Assembly: GCF_036634195.1 (NCBI RefSeq)
Contig: NZ_JAZIFY010000001.1
Location: forward strand, 5,094,501-5,158,500
Direction: 5' to 3'
Length of the DNA: 64,000 nt
Source: Streptomyces sp. P9-A4
GTDB taxonomy: Bacteria > Actinomycetota > Actinomycetes > Streptomycetales > Streptomycetaceae
Of this stretch, positions 24,468 to 33,042 are shown in pieces; positions within the stretch are counted from its first letter, which is position 1, and each line of letters opens with the position of its first letter. The position numbers and the translations under genes were made by a program. Under the pieces are notes generated by a model. The model had not been told where the DNA came from, searched no databases, and saw only the letters and a list, made by a program, of their open reading frames with translations.

Positions 24468-25433
24468 ATGTTCGCTGCCTACGCCGCCCGAATTGACCGC
24501 GACCAGCCCCTGAACGGCCTTGAACTGGGCGAACGCCCCGAACCCGAGGTACGTCCCGGCTGGACCACCGTCACCGTCAAGGCCGCCTCGCTCAACCACC
24601 ACGACCTCTGGTCGCTGCGCGGGGTCGGCCTCCCCGAGGAGAAGCTGCCGATGATCCTCGGCTGCGACGCGGCCGGTATCGACGAGGACGGCAACGAGGT
24701 CGTCCTGCACTCCGTGATCGGCCAGACGGGCCACGGCGTCGGACCCGACGAGCCCCGCTCCATCCTCACCGAGCGCTACCAGGGCACCTTCGCCGAGCGG
24801 GTGACCGTGCCCCGCTGGAACGTGCTGCCCAAGCCGAAGGAGCTCTCCTTCGAGGAGGCCGCCTGTCTGCCCACCGCCTGGCTGACCGCGTACCGCATGC
24901 TCTTCACCAACGCCGGTGTGCGCCCGGGCGACTCGGTGCTCGTGCAGGGCGCGGGCGGTGGCGTCGCCACCGCGGCCATCGCCCTCGGCAAGGCCGCCGG
25001 CCTGCGGGTCTTCGCCACCAGCCGGGACGAGGCCAAGCGCAAGCGGGCGGTCGAACTCGGCGCCGTCGAGGCGTACGAGCCCGGCGCCCGGCTCCCGCAG
25101 CGGGTCGACGCGGTCATCGAGACCGTCGGCGCCGCCACCTGGTCGCACTCGGTCAAGTCGCTGCGGCCGGGCGGCACGCTCGTCATCTCGGGCGCCACGA
25201 GCGGCGACCGGCCCGCCCACGCCGAGCTGACCCGGATCTTCTTCCTGGAGCTGAAGGTCGTCGGCTCGACCATGGGCTCCAAGGACGAGCTGGAGGACCT
25301 GCTCTCCTTCTGCGCGACGACGGGCGTACGGCCGGTCGTCGACGAGGTGCTGCCGCTGGACCGGGCCCGCGAGGGCTTCCAGAAGATGGCCTCCGGTGAA
25401 CTCTTCGGAAAGATCGTGCTGACGACGTCTTGA
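24468..25433 (+). CDS. zinc-binding-type alcohol dehydrogenase / quinone reductase family oxidoreductase
   Basis: A 321-residue member of the medium-chain dehydrogenase/reductase superfamily. The N-terminal GroES-like half has A-A-S-L-N-H-H-D-L-W and G-C-D-A-A-G; the nucleotide-binding half has V-Q-G-A-G-G-G-V-A-T-A-A. The tail contains the usual F-G-K-I-V-L. Zinc ligands of classical alcohol dehydrogenases are not obvious, so a zinc-independent NAD(P)H reductase is more likely. ATG 24468 follows GGTCGGGGCC; the frame upstream has no coding character. Confidence 0.88.
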   Translation: MFAAYAARIDRDQPLNGLELGERPEPEVRPGWTTVTVKAASLNHHDLWSLRGVGLPEEKLPMILGCDAAGIDEDGNEVVLHSVIGQTGHGVGPDEPRSILTERYQGTFAERVTVPRWNVLPKPKELSFEEAACLPTAWLTAYRMLFTNAGVRPGDSVLVQGAGGGVATAAIALGKAAGLRVFATSRDEAKRKRAVELGAVEAYEPGARLPQRVDAVIETVGAATWSHSVKSLRPGGTLVISGATSGDRPAHAELTRIFFLELKVVGSTMGSKDELEDLLSFCATTGVRPVVDEVLPLDRAREGFQKMASGELFGKIVLTTS

Positions 25434-25515
25434 TGACTCGTCAGTAGAACTGATGGGATCTCCCCCACCGCGAAAACGTGAACAACGCTCACTTCATCGT
25501 GCTGGAGGCCCTCCC

Positions 25516-26889
25516 TTGTTGCGAACCACCCTCGTGGCCGGCGCCCTCGCCGCCTCGCTGCTCGCCCCGACCGCCGCCGCCCGTGCGGAGGCCGGCGGCG
25601 ACACGATCCCCGTCATCACCGACGAGTACGGCCGCACCCTCACCCTGCGCGGCTGGAACCTCACCGACAAGACGAACAGCGGCGACGCCGCCCTCTCCGG
25701 GATCACCGAGAAGCACATCCGCGACATGCGGGCGAAGGGCTTCAACCTCGCCCGCCTCGTCGTCCTCTGGGACGACCTGGAGCCCCGGCCGGGCCAGTAC
25801 AGCCAGGGCTATCTGCGGAAGATCGGGCGCGTCCTGGACTGGGCCGAGAAGTACGACGTCAAGGTCCTCATCGACGCCCACCAGGACGTCTTCGGGCCCG
25901 CGTTCGGCAGCCGGGGCATACCCGCGTGGGCGACCAGGACCGACGGGCTGCCCTTCACCCCCAACCCGGACGACTGGTTCTCCCAGTACTTCGAGCCCGC
26001 CGTCCAGCGGGCCTTCACCCATCTCTACGAGGACGAGGACCTGCAGCGCGCCCAGGCCCGGATGTGGCGGGTGCTCGCCGACCGCTTCAAGGACCACCCG
26101 GCCGTCATCGGCTACGACCTGATCAACGAGCCGATGGGCGAGCTGCGGGAGGGCGAGGACCTCGCGACGGCCGCCCGGCGCATCGAACGCGACCAGCTCA
26201 CCCCGATGTACAACCGGATCGCGGACGCGGTCCGTTCGGTCGACCGGTCCCACTGGATCTTCGTCGAACCGACCCCGATCGTCGGCGAGGGCGTGCCCAC
26301 CGGACTCGGCCGGATCGACGACCCGAAGATCGTCTACGCCCCCCACTTCTACAACTCCGGCATGGAGGCGGGCACCGACTACGACCCCGCCGCCCGCTGG
26401 CTCGAGAACTACGAGGAGGCCGTCACTCTGTACCCCAAGGAGTACAAGGTCCCCGTGGTGGTGGGGGAGTGGGGTCCGCTCAACAACTCCCTGCCGAACA
26501 TGAACCGCTTCTACCGTGAGGCCATGGCCTCCCTCGGCCGCTACAGCTCCGGCTGGGCGGGGTGGGCGTGGTGCTACGGCGGCGGCTACTGCGCGGTGGA
26601 CGCCGCCGGCGCCTTCCGTGTCAACAAGGAGCTGACCGCCGAGCCGTACGCGGAGGCGGTCGCGGGCACGGTCCGCTCCACCACGTACGACCCGGGGGCC
26701 GGGGTCTACCGCCTCTCGTACGACTCCGCCGGGCGCCGCGGCCCCCGGGTCACCGAACTCTCCCTGCCGCCCGGCGACTGGCGGGTGACGGCGCGGGGCG
26801 GCGCGCTCGTCCTCCGCAAGTCCCCGGGCAGGGCGTGGGTCCTCGCGGCCCCGGGAGCGAGGGTGACGGTCACGGTCACCCGGGGCTGA
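25516..26889 (+). CDS. secreted GH5 glycoside hydrolase (endoglycoceramidase-like)
   Basis: A 457-residue secreted enzyme. A signal peptide (L-L-R-T-T-L-V-A-G-A-L-A-A-S-L-L-A-P) ends near A-R-A. The GH5 barrel has the acid/base in L-I-N-E-P (about residue 205) and the nucleophile in V-V-G-E-W-G (about residue 320). The C-terminal 90 residues are beta-rich. D-K-T-N-S-G-D and the A-H-Q-D-V-F segment match endoglycoceramidase-type members, which cleave glycolipid or related glycosides. TTG 25516 is chosen because GGAGG lies 7 bp upstream; an ATG at 25453 would give an unusually long signal peptide. Confidence 0.87.
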   Translation: MLRTTLVAGALAASLLAPTAAARAEAGGDTIPVITDEYGRTLTLRGWNLTDKTNSGDAALSGITEKHIRDMRAKGFNLARLVVLWDDLEPRPGQYSQGYLRKIGRVLDWAEKYDVKVLIDAHQDVFGPAFGSRGIPAWATRTDGLPFTPNPDDWFSQYFEPAVQRAFTHLYEDEDLQRAQARMWRVLADRFKDHPAVIGYDLINEPMGELREGEDLATAARRIERDQLTPMYNRIADAVRSVDRSHWIFVEPTPIVGEGVPTGLGRIDDPKIVYAPHFYNSGMEAGTDYDPAARWLENYEEAVTLYPKEYKVPVVVGEWGPLNNSLPNMNRFYREAMASLGRYSSGWAGWAWCYGGGYCAVDAAGAFRVNKELTAEPYAEAVAGTVRSTTYDPGAGVYRLSYDSAGRRGPRVTELSLPPGDWRVTARGGALVLRKSPGRAWVLAAPGARVTVTVTRG

Positions 26890-26936
26890 GCGCACGGGCC
26901 CGGCCGGTCGGCCTATCCCGTCGGCCGGGTCCGCCG

Positions 26937-26990
26937 GCGGTAGCCGGGGGTGCGGGCGGGGGTGGAGGCGGTAGCCGGGGGGTGCGGGCG
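26937..26990. repeat. two tandem copies of a ~30-bp GC-rich unit
   Basis: GGCGGTAGCCGGGGG followed by TGCGGGCGGGGG occurs twice in tandem after the GH5 stop codon. The second copy forms the left arm of the terminator hairpin at 26987-27022. Confidence 0.5.
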
Positions 26991-27022
26991 GGGGCGGAGG
27001 CTCGGGCGCCTCCGCCCCCGCC
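26987..27022. terminator. bidirectional terminator between GH5 and padR genes
   Basis: A perfect 15-bp stem, GGCGGGGGCGGAGGC (26987-27001) with its complement (27008-27022) and a 6-nt loop. It ends 5 bp before the stop of the convergent PadR gene. Confidence 0.65.
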
Positions 27023-27027
27023 ACCCT

Positions 27028-27915
27028 CTACGTTCTCGGCCGGGACCTCAGCAGTCCCGTGATGTGGAGTGCCGCCGCCGACAACTGCTCTCGGGTCTCG
27101 GTCAGTTGGTCCTGGCTCACTCCGTGGTCGCGGGCCGCGTCCCTGATCTCGTCGCGGAAGCGGTCGAGCAGGCGGTCCAGATCGCGGGCCGGGTCACCGG
27201 AGCCCTCCGTGTCCCGGGCCCACTCCGGCGCCTTGGCGAACGGCGACTCCTGGGCGGCGGCGGCCTTCGGGTGGGTGGTGCCCGCCACGAGACCGCCGAG
27301 CTGCGCCGTGATGTCGGAGAGGCCCTCCCAGACGCCCTTCGGCCAGTCGCCCCGCGAGAAGCGGTCCTGCACCTCGTCCTGCACCTGCTGGGCGACCCGC
27401 TGGAACTCGTTCGCCCGGTGGCGGGCCGACTTCGCCTCGGCGCGGGCCTGCCGGGCCTGCTCCTTCCACTCCTGGCCGACCCGGCGCAGCTCCTCCTTGG
27501 CGTCGGCGAACGAGGAGGACTCCGAGGCGCGGGTCCGCCCCGCCTCCGCGCGCATCTCGCTGCGCACCCGGCCGGCCGCCCCGCGCACGTCGTCGCGGAT
27601 CTCCGCGGCGAGCTCCGAGACCGACTCGCGGATCTCGCGCTCCAGGTCGTCCAGTTCGTCCGCGCGCCCGGCCAGTTCGGCGCGGCCCGCGTCGGTGATC
27701 GAGTAGACCTTCCGGCCACCCTCGCTGGCGTGGGTGACGAGGCCCTCGGCCTCCAGTTTGGCCAGTCGCGGGTAGACCGTGCCGGCCGAGGGTGCGTACA
27801 GCCCCTGGAAGCGCTCCTCCAGGAGGCGGATCACCTCGTAGCCGTGGCGCGGGGCCTCGTCAAGCAGCTTGAGCAGATACAGGCGGAGGCGGCCGTGCGC
27901 GAAGACGGGCGGCAT
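27028..27915 (-). CDS. PadR family transcriptional regulator
   Basis: A 295-residue regulator. Residues 1-75 are the PadR winged helix (L-R-L-Y-L-L-K-L-L-D-E-A-P-R-H-G-Y-E-V-I-R, then P-S-A-G-T-V-Y-P-R-L). A long charged helical region follows, rich in R-A-E-A and E-L-A-E repeats, then a C-terminal four-helix part. It lies 1 bp after the DUF4097 gene in the same operon, so it probably represses that operon; a candidate operator lies upstream at 28821. Confidence 0.93.
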   Translation of the reverse strand: MPPVFAHGRLRLYLLKLLDEAPRHGYEVIRLLEERFQGLYAPSAGTVYPRLAKLEAEGLVTHASEGGRKVYSITDAGRAELAGRADELDDLEREIRESVSELAAEIRDDVRGAAGRVRSEMRAEAGRTRASESSSFADAKEELRRVGQEWKEQARQARAEAKSARHRANEFQRVAQQVQDEVQDRFSRGDWPKGVWEGLSDITAQLGGLVAGTTHPKAAAAQESPFAKAPEWARDTEGSGDPARDLDRLLDRFRDEIRDAARDHGVSQDQLTETREQLSAAALHITGLLRSRPRT

Positions 27916-27916
27916 G

Positions 27917-28792
27917 TCAGAGCACCTTTCCGGACGCGGTGGGGGTGGCGGAGGGGGTCGAGCCGGTGTCCTCGTCCGGCTCGGGGCGGCGGAGCAGGGC
28001 GATGGAGCCGGAGACGGTGGTCGCCTTGAGGGTGCCCCGGCCGGAACCGAGGGTGCCGGTCACGGACTTGGCGCCCCACTGGCCGCTCACCCGCAGATCC
28101 TCGAAGGCGTTCGACACGGAGCCGCTGGTGGTGCTCGCCTCCACCTGCGCGTCGGCGGGGTGGGGGAGCCGGATGGCGACCTCGCCGGAGACGCTGGAGA
28201 GCCGGATGTCGGCGGGCGGCCCGTCGAGCTCGGCAGGGTCGAGGTCGATGACCATGTCACCGCTGACCGTCTCGGCCTTCACGGAGGCGCCCGCGCCCTC
28301 GATCACCGTCACGTCACCGGTCACGGAGCTGAACCGCAGGGCGCCGGTCACCGACTGGGCCTCCAGGCTGCCCGAGACCGTCTCGGCGCGGACCGGGCCG
28401 GAGAGCCGGAGGAGGGTGGTGCCGCCGGTGACGCCGCGCACCTCCGTACGCCCCTTGATCCCGGTCACCACGGCCTCGGCTCCGACCACTCCCACCTCGA
28501 CGTCGACGCCCGCGGGGACGGCGACGGAGACGACGGCCCGGCGGCGGTACTCCTTGCGGTCGAGCCACTTGAGGACGCTCTTCCACTGCAGGTCCTCGTA
28601 GCTCACGGTCAGGGTGGAGCCGTCCTGCGACACGATCAGCGGCGGGCCCTCGATCTCGGAGATCTCCACCCGGGCGGAACTCTCGTCGGTCCCCACCACG
28701 TTCACCGTGCCGTTGACGATGCGGACCCGCAGCCGGGTCACGGGCTCAGCCGGTGTCAGCTTCGTCGGCTCGCTGACGGACCACTCTGTCAT
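27917..28792 (-). CDS. DUF4097 family beta-strand repeat protein
   Basis: A 291-residue protein built of short beta-strand repeats such as V-S-G-D-M-V-I-D, V-S-G-E-V-A-I-R and V-S-G-S-I-A-L, the hallmark of DUF4097/adhesin-like right-handed folds. There is no signal peptide, so it appears cytoplasmic. Its biochemical role is not established. It is first in an operon with PadR, an arrangement common in Streptomyces. Confidence 0.92.
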   Translation of the reverse strand: MTEWSVSEPTKLTPAEPVTRLRVRIVNGTVNVVGTDESSARVEISEIEGPPLIVSQDGSTLTVSYEDLQWKSVLKWLDRKEYRRRAVVSVAVPAGVDVEVGVVGAEAVVTGIKGRTEVRGVTGGTTLLRLSGPVRAETVSGSLEAQSVTGALRFSSVTGDVTVIEGAGASVKAETVSGDMVIDLDPAELDGPPADIRLSSVSGEVAIRLPHPADAQVEASTTSGSVSNAFEDLRVSGQWGAKSVTGTLGSGRGTLKATTVSGSIALLRRPEPDEDTGSTPSATPTASGKVL

Positions 28793-28820
28793 GGTGCTGA
28801 CCTCCCGTTCGGCAACGCAA

Positions 28821-28855
28821 CATATCGCGTATCTCGCTAGACACGATATATCGCG
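28821..28855. promoter_or_regulatory. candidate PadR operator upstream of the DUF4097-PadR operon
   Basis: ATATCGCG occurs twice in the same direction (28822-28829 and 28848-28855), and CGATATATCG (28844-28853) is a perfect 10-bp palindrome. ATATCG and CGATAT are also inverted about 22 bp apart. This AT-rich cluster in GC-rich DNA, 30-60 bp before the first start codon, fits an autoregulatory PadR site. No binding data exist here. Confidence 0.55.
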
Positions 28856-28941
28856 GCGAAGTGAAGTCAACCCTGACTCTCCCCTGACAGGGTGGGGGCA
28901 ATCACCGCCGTACACGGACAAATTGGCCTAGCGTAGGGCGC

Positions 28942-29802
28942 ATGAACGCGACATCCGGACCGAACCCCGCCGGGGCGCTGCTGCTCTGCCGCGCCGATCC
29001 CACGGCGGTCCGTCCGCCGGCCCGGCTGCTACGGGAACAGCTCCTCCTCGCCCCGGCGGGAGAGGGCTGGAGCGTGCTCGTGCCGGAGGGGAAGCCCTGG
29101 CTGCACGGCGGGGAGCCCGTCGAGCAGGTCGTCACCGGCTGGGCCACCGCCCTCGCCGTCTCGGCCGCCACCTGGCCGGTCGTCGCGCTCTGGTGGGACC
29201 GCGACCGGGCCGGACTGACGCTCGCCGCCGGATTCCGCCGTACCGTCGGCTACACCTGGCTCGCGGACGGCACCCCCGTCGGCGAGGACGAGGCCATGCG
29301 CACCTTCGCCGCGCGGCTCGACCTCGACCCCGTCCTGGACGTGCAGGAACTGGAGCCGCTCACCGGACCGGATCCGGACGCCGACGCCCACACCCGGCTC
29401 CTCGGGGTCGTCGCGGTGCTCCGCCGTACCGGGCTCGCCCTGCCCACCGGGCTCCTCCCCGGCGAGAGCGCGGACCGGCTCCGCTCCGTGGCCCTGGCCC
29501 AGGGCGCCGAGCAGCTCGAACAGCACGACGAGGGGGTCTTCCCGGCCGCCCGTACGAAGCTGATGGCCTGGGGCGGCGACGCCGTGCGCGCCGAGCTCGA
29601 CGTGGTGGAGAGCAGTCCCCTCGGCCCGTATCTGCGCGGCGGCCCCAAGGCGCGCGTACTGAGCGGTGCCCAGCTCGCGGCGGGGGTGCCGCTGCTGCTC
29701 TGGGGCATCGGCCGGCGCAGCGGCGGCTGGACGGCGGCCGGGGCGCTGCTCGTCGCGCACGGTGCGTTCGGGCTCTTCTACGACCGCCCGCGAGAGGCGT
29801 GA
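28942..29802 (+). CDS. hypothetical protein with C-terminal hydrophobic segments
   Basis: A 286-residue protein conserved in style with Streptomyces hypothetical proteins. The N-terminus reads L-L-L-C-R-A-D-P and V-L-V-P-E-G-K-P-W-L-H-G-G, followed by a helical segment with W-P-V-V-A-L-W-W-D-R-D-R. Two hydrophobic stretches near the C-terminus (about 240-275) could be membrane helices. No catalytic motif was recognised. It is divergent from the DUF4097 operon, and its stop codon lies inside a 28-bp palindrome. Confidence 0.75.
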   Translation: MNATSGPNPAGALLLCRADPTAVRPPARLLREQLLLAPAGEGWSVLVPEGKPWLHGGEPVEQVVTGWATALAVSAATWPVVALWWDRDRAGLTLAAGFRRTVGYTWLADGTPVGEDEAMRTFAARLDLDPVLDVQELEPLTGPDPDADAHTRLLGVVAVLRRTGLALPTGLLPGESADRLRSVALAQGAEQLEQHDEGVFPAARTKLMAWGGDAVRAELDVVESSPLGPYLRGGPKARVLSGAQLAAGVPLLLWGIGRRSGGWTAAGALLVAHGAFGLFYDRPREA

Positions 29803-29824
29803 GCACGCGCGCGCGTGCTCACGC
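29797..29824. terminator. 28-bp perfect palindrome over the stop codon of the 28942 gene
   Basis: GCGTGAGCACGCGC and its exact complement without a loop. The half-site CGTGAGCACGCGCG recurs at 29859 and, with one change, at 29906. It may be a terminator or a protein-binding site; there is no T-tract. Confidence 0.45.
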
Positions 29825-29955
29825 GGCGGGGCGAGGCGGTGACCGTACTCCCGGACCACGTGAGCACGCGCGGCGACGCGGAGGCCCAGCGGTTCCCGAG
29901 CCGGGCGTGAGCATGCGCGCGTGGGCCGTTTCCGGCCGATGACGGGTGTCCGGCC

Positions 29956-29979
29956 GGTGACACCGGTACCGGTGTCACC
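29956..29979. terminator. 24-bp perfect palindrome, intergenic
   Basis: GGTGACACCGGT followed directly by ACCGGTGTCACC. A second small hairpin, GTCACCC-TTGC-GGGTGAC, follows about 8 bp later. Both lie between convergent genes and probably stop transcription in both directions. Confidence 0.5.
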
Positions 29980-30062
29980 CGCGCGTCGTCACCCTTGCGG
30001 GTGACCGGGACCGACGCCGCCCGCCCGTCGTCCCGGCCTGTGACCGGTGGCCGCCGACGCCG

Positions 30063-30248
30063 CTACTCGTCGTCGTCCTCGTCGTCGTCCAGACGGGCCA
30101 GCCAGGTCGCGAGGCGCTCGACAGGCACCTCGAAGTCGGGGTTCAGGTCGACGAACGTCCGCAGCTGCTCGGCGAGCCACTCGAAGGTGACCTCCTCCTC
30201 GCCTCGCCGCTTCTCCAGTTCCTCGATGCCACGGTCGGTGAAGTACAT
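30063..30248 (-). CDS. small DUF6104-like protein
   Basis: A 61-residue acidic protein, Y-F-T-D-R-G-I-E-E-L-E-K-R-R-G at the start and D-D-D-E-D-D-D-E at the end. It matches the short conserved streptomycete family annotated as DUF6104, whose function is unknown. ATG 30248 gives the family-typical M-Y-F-T start. Confidence 0.8.
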   Translation of the reverse strand: MYFTDRGIEELEKRRGEEEVTFEWLAEQLRTFVDLNPDFEVPVERLATWLARLDDDEDDDE

Positions 30249-30343
30249 GCGATCAGGATAGGCCGTACCTCTCACGTCCCCTGTCGCCCGTCAGTCCCAC
30301 CGACTAGCCTTCCTCATCATCGTTTCGGGGAGCGGGGGCCGCT

Positions 30344-31000
30344 GTGACGCACGGGATCGCTCGGGTTCGGCTGGACGACGGCACGCACGTGTGGGCCCGG
30401 GTCAGTGACGTGCAGGAGCTGGGCAGGGGAGGCGGGTTCACGGACACCGGCGTCAGAGACCGGGTGGTCTCGATGGCCGGCGGGCTCACGGACGTGGTGC
30501 GCGGGGTGGTCGGCTCGCTGCGCGCCGGACTCGACCCGCAGGGCCCGGTGGAGGTGGCCGTCAGCTTCGGTATCGAACTGTCGGCGCAGTCCGGCAAGGT
30601 CATCGGGGTCCTCGCGGACGGCTCGGGCAAGGCCTCCGTGAACGTCTCGCTGACCTGGACCGAGGAGGGCCGGGACCGGGCGCCCGCGCAGGCACCCGCA
30701 CCCTCCGATGCACCCCCGCAGGCACCCGCACCCTCCGATGCACCCGCGCCCGCGCACGTGCGCGTGCCTCCCGCGCCGACCGTCCCACCGGCCCGCTCCG
30801 AGGCCGTTCCCCCGGCACCGGCCACCCCTCCGGCCACCCCTCCGGCCACCCCTCCGGCCACCCCTCCGGCCACCCCTCCGGCCACCCCTCCGGCCACCCC
30901 TCCGGCCCCGTCCGAGCCGCCGTCCGCGCCCCCGGCCCCCGCCGCCGAAGCCCCGGAAAGCGCCTCCGACGGGCGTCCGGCGGCCGATGGCGCCGTATGA
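30344..31000 (+). CDS. CU044_2847-family (Trypco1-like) protein with Pro/Ala-rich tail
   Basis: A 218-residue protein starting at GTG. Residues 1-105 form the compact CU044_2847/Trypco1 domain (I-A-R-V-R-L-D-D-G-T-H, then V-E-V-A-V-S-F-G-I-E-L-S-A-Q-S-G-K-V-I-G). This domain is known to occur beside trypsin-like proteases in bacterial conflict systems. Residues 110-218 are low-complexity Pro/Ala/Thr, including seven P-P-A-T units. Its stop overlaps the protease start by 4 bp (ATGA), so it is probably made in step with that protease and may gate it. Confidence 0.82.
   Translation: MTHGIARVRLDDGTHVWARVSDVQELGRGGGFTDTGVRDRVVSMAGGLTDVVRGVVGSLRAGLDPQGPVEVAVSFGIELSAQSGKVIGVLADGSGKASVNVSLTWTEEGRDRAPAQAPAPSDAPPQAPAPSDAPAPAHVRVPPAPTVPPARSEAVPPAPATPPATPPATPPATPPATPPATPPATPPAPSEPPSAPPAPAAEAPESASDGRPAADGAV
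30818..30901 (+). repeat. seven perfect 12-bp tandem repeats (CCGGCCACCCCT)
   Basis: An 84-bp perfect array encoding P-P-A-T units in the linker of the Trypco1-like protein. The unit is a multiple of three, so gain or loss of copies keeps the frame. Two copies of a longer G-C-rich unit (coding A-P-A-P-S-D-A) precede it. Confidence 0.9.
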
Positions 31001-33042
31001 GCGCCTTCGACGCTCTCGTGCGCCCCGCACTCGTACGCATCGCGGCTCCCGACGGCGGGTATGACCACGACGGCGACCGGTACTGGGGCACCGGCTTCTT
31101 CATCGCCCCCGGCTGGGTGCTGACCTGCGCCCATGTCGTGGCCGAGGGGGGAAGCGCGGTGTGGAGGAGCGAGCCTGCCGTCGGCGTCATCTGGGAGGAC
31201 GGCCCGACCACCCGGCGGACCACGGGCACCGTCGTGCTCGCCCTGCCGCTCCCCGACAAGCCCGACGCGCCCCCCGACCGCTGGCCCTTCCCCGACCTCG
31301 CGCTCATCCGGGTGCCCGGCACGCAGAAGGCGTCGTGCGTGCGCCTCAGTGAGCGCCCGCCCGTCCTGCCCGCCTCCGTCGGGCTGCACGGCTGGTCGCG
31401 GGAGACCGGCGAGCTGGGCGTCCGGCACGTCCACGGAACCCTGAACGGCAGCGACGGCAAGGCCCTCGTCACCGACGGGGTCATGCCCGTCGAGGGCTGC
31501 TCGGGCGGGCCCGTCGTCGACGACGGGCAGGGCGTCGTCGTCGGGCTCAACAAGGGGCGCGGGCCCGACGGCGGCGCCGTCGTCCCCGTCACCGCCCTGC
31601 GCCGGCTGCACGACCTCCCCGGCGGAGAGGCGATGGCCGAGGCGCTGCGCGCCCACGACCGGTACCACCTCCTCAGCTACCACTCCTTCGACGAGCGGCC
31701 CGACTGGACCCGCGCCCAGGGGAAACTTCCCGCCTCCCCGGGGCCGAGCCCCGGAGTGCGCACCCAGCTGTACGGGCACTTCGCGGAACTGCCCGCGCCC
31801 ACCGCGCCCGGCGAGATCCTCGACCTGATCGACCAGGTCAAGGCCTGGATAAGGGACGACGACCTGCCCGACGCCCTGGAGCAGGACCCGCGGACCTGGA
31901 GCGAGGGCGCCGGGCTCCTGCGGGGGCTCCGCGCGCCGCGCCGGGACGGCGTCCGCGACCTGGAGCTGGACGCGGTGCTCCTGTACGCGGCCCATGTCGT
32001 CCGGCACGTCGGCGGACGGTACGGGCCGAGGGCCGACATCGCGGGCCTCACCCACTGGATCGTCGACAAGGCGGGCGACGCCGACCGCTTCCTGAGGCGC
32101 GAGATCGACCAGCTGGTGAGCCCCGGCCGCCCCGCGCCCCTGTCCGTACGCGAACCCCGCGCGCGTGCCGACGTCCTCCTGAAGATCGACAAGCCCGTCT
32201 ACGGCCGCCGGTACCCCTGGCAGGTCAAGCTCCTCCTCGATGGGCACACCGTCAGCCCGCTCCACTGCGACGACCGGGGCGTCGAGCGGTCCCGGCTCCG
32301 GGAGACCCTGCGCGAACCGCTCGCGGACGCCCTGCGGCGCGGCGACAGCGGGCCGCACCTGGCCGCCGTGGAGGCGGTGCTTCCACTGGAGCTCTTCGAC
32401 GAACCCCTCGACACCTGGCGGCTCGAACCTCCGCAGGGCCCCGACGAGGCCTGGGGGACGAATCTCGGCCAGCGCAGGATCGTCGTCATCCGCGACGTCC
32501 GCCGCCACGACCTGGAACCGGCCCCCGAGTGGCGCGAGCGCTGGGAGGCGGGGGAGTGCGGCCCGCTGCACGCGGCGGCGCTGCGCGCCGAGGTGCCCGG
32601 CGCGGGCCCGGACGCCCACACCGCGCGCGTACGCCGGGAGACCTGGGCGGAGACGTACGACCGGCTCAGGGACGCGGAGGGCGGCACCGTCCCCGTCTAC
32701 TGCGGCCCGGTGGGCAGCGGCGACGGGCTCATGGCGATGAACGCGGCGCTGGCCGCCGGGCATCCGATCGCGCTCTGGCGGACCGGAGCCCACGACCACA
32801 CCGACTGCGCGGAGTTCCACGAGCGCGCCGACCGGCTCCTCGCGGACGCCGTCGGCGCCTGGGGCGTACGCGGGCGCGTGCGCTCCCTGCGCACCCGGGC
32901 GACGGACCCGGCGGCCGGCCCCGAGGCACGCGCCGCGTACGCGTGGGCGGAGAGCATCGCCATCCTGCTGGACCCGCCCGACCGGCCCCCGTACGGCGGC
33001 CCTCTAGAGGTCCCGCCCCTGCTCGGGGAGGGGGAGCAGTGA
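30997..33042 (+). CDS. trypsin-like protease fused to VMAP-type C-terminal region
   Basis: A 681-residue protein. Residues 5-210 are a trypsin-fold protease with His in L-T-C-A-H-V, Asp in D-L-A-L-I-R-V and Ser in V-E-G-C-S-G-G-P. There is no signal peptide, so it acts inside the cell. After a spacer, residues about 260-681 match vWA-MoxR-associated proteins (VMAP): V-L-L-K-I-D-K-P-V-Y-G, then W-G-T-N-L-G-Q-R-R-I-V-V-I-R-D, and a final H-P-I-A-L-W-R-T-G. In such systems VMAP links an effector to MoxR/vWA control. Here the protease would be the effector. It is coupled to the upstream Trypco1-like gene and lies 121 bp before the MoxR gene. Confidence 0.87.
   Translation: MSAFDALVRPALVRIAAPDGGYDHDGDRYWGTGFFIAPGWVLTCAHVVAEGGSAVWRSEPAVGVIWEDGPTTRRTTGTVVLALPLPDKPDAPPDRWPFPDLALIRVPGTQKASCVRLSERPPVLPASVGLHGWSRETGELGVRHVHGTLNGSDGKALVTDGVMPVEGCSGGPVVDDGQGVVVGLNKGRGPDGGAVVPVTALRRLHDLPGGEAMAEALRAHDRYHLLSYHSFDERPDWTRAQGKLPASPGPSPGVRTQLYGHFAELPAPTAPGEILDLIDQVKAWIRDDDLPDALEQDPRTWSEGAGLLRGLRAPRRDGVRDLELDAVLLYAAHVVRHVGGRYGPRADIAGLTHWIVDKAGDADRFLRREIDQLVSPGRPAPLSVREPRARADVLLKIDKPVYGRRYPWQVKLLLDGHTVSPLHCDDRGVERSRLRETLREPLADALRRGDSGPHLAAVEAVLPLELFDEPLDTWRLEPPQGPDEAWGTNLGQRRIVVIRDVRRHDLEPAPEWRERWEAGECGPLHAAALRAEVPGAGPDAHTARVRRETWAETYDRLRDAEGGTVPVYCGPVGSGDGLMAMNAALAAGHPIALWRTGAHDHTDCAEFHERADRLLADAVGAWGVRGRVRSLRTRATDPAAGPEARAAYAWAESIAILLDPPDRPPYGGPLEVPPLLGEGEQ

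Noticed and set aside
25454..25467. TGGGATCTCCCCCA as a CebR-like box before the GH5 gene
   Set aside because: It matches the CebR palindrome at only about 11 of 14 positions and is not symmetric; the enzyme looks endoglycoceramidase-like, not a cellulase.
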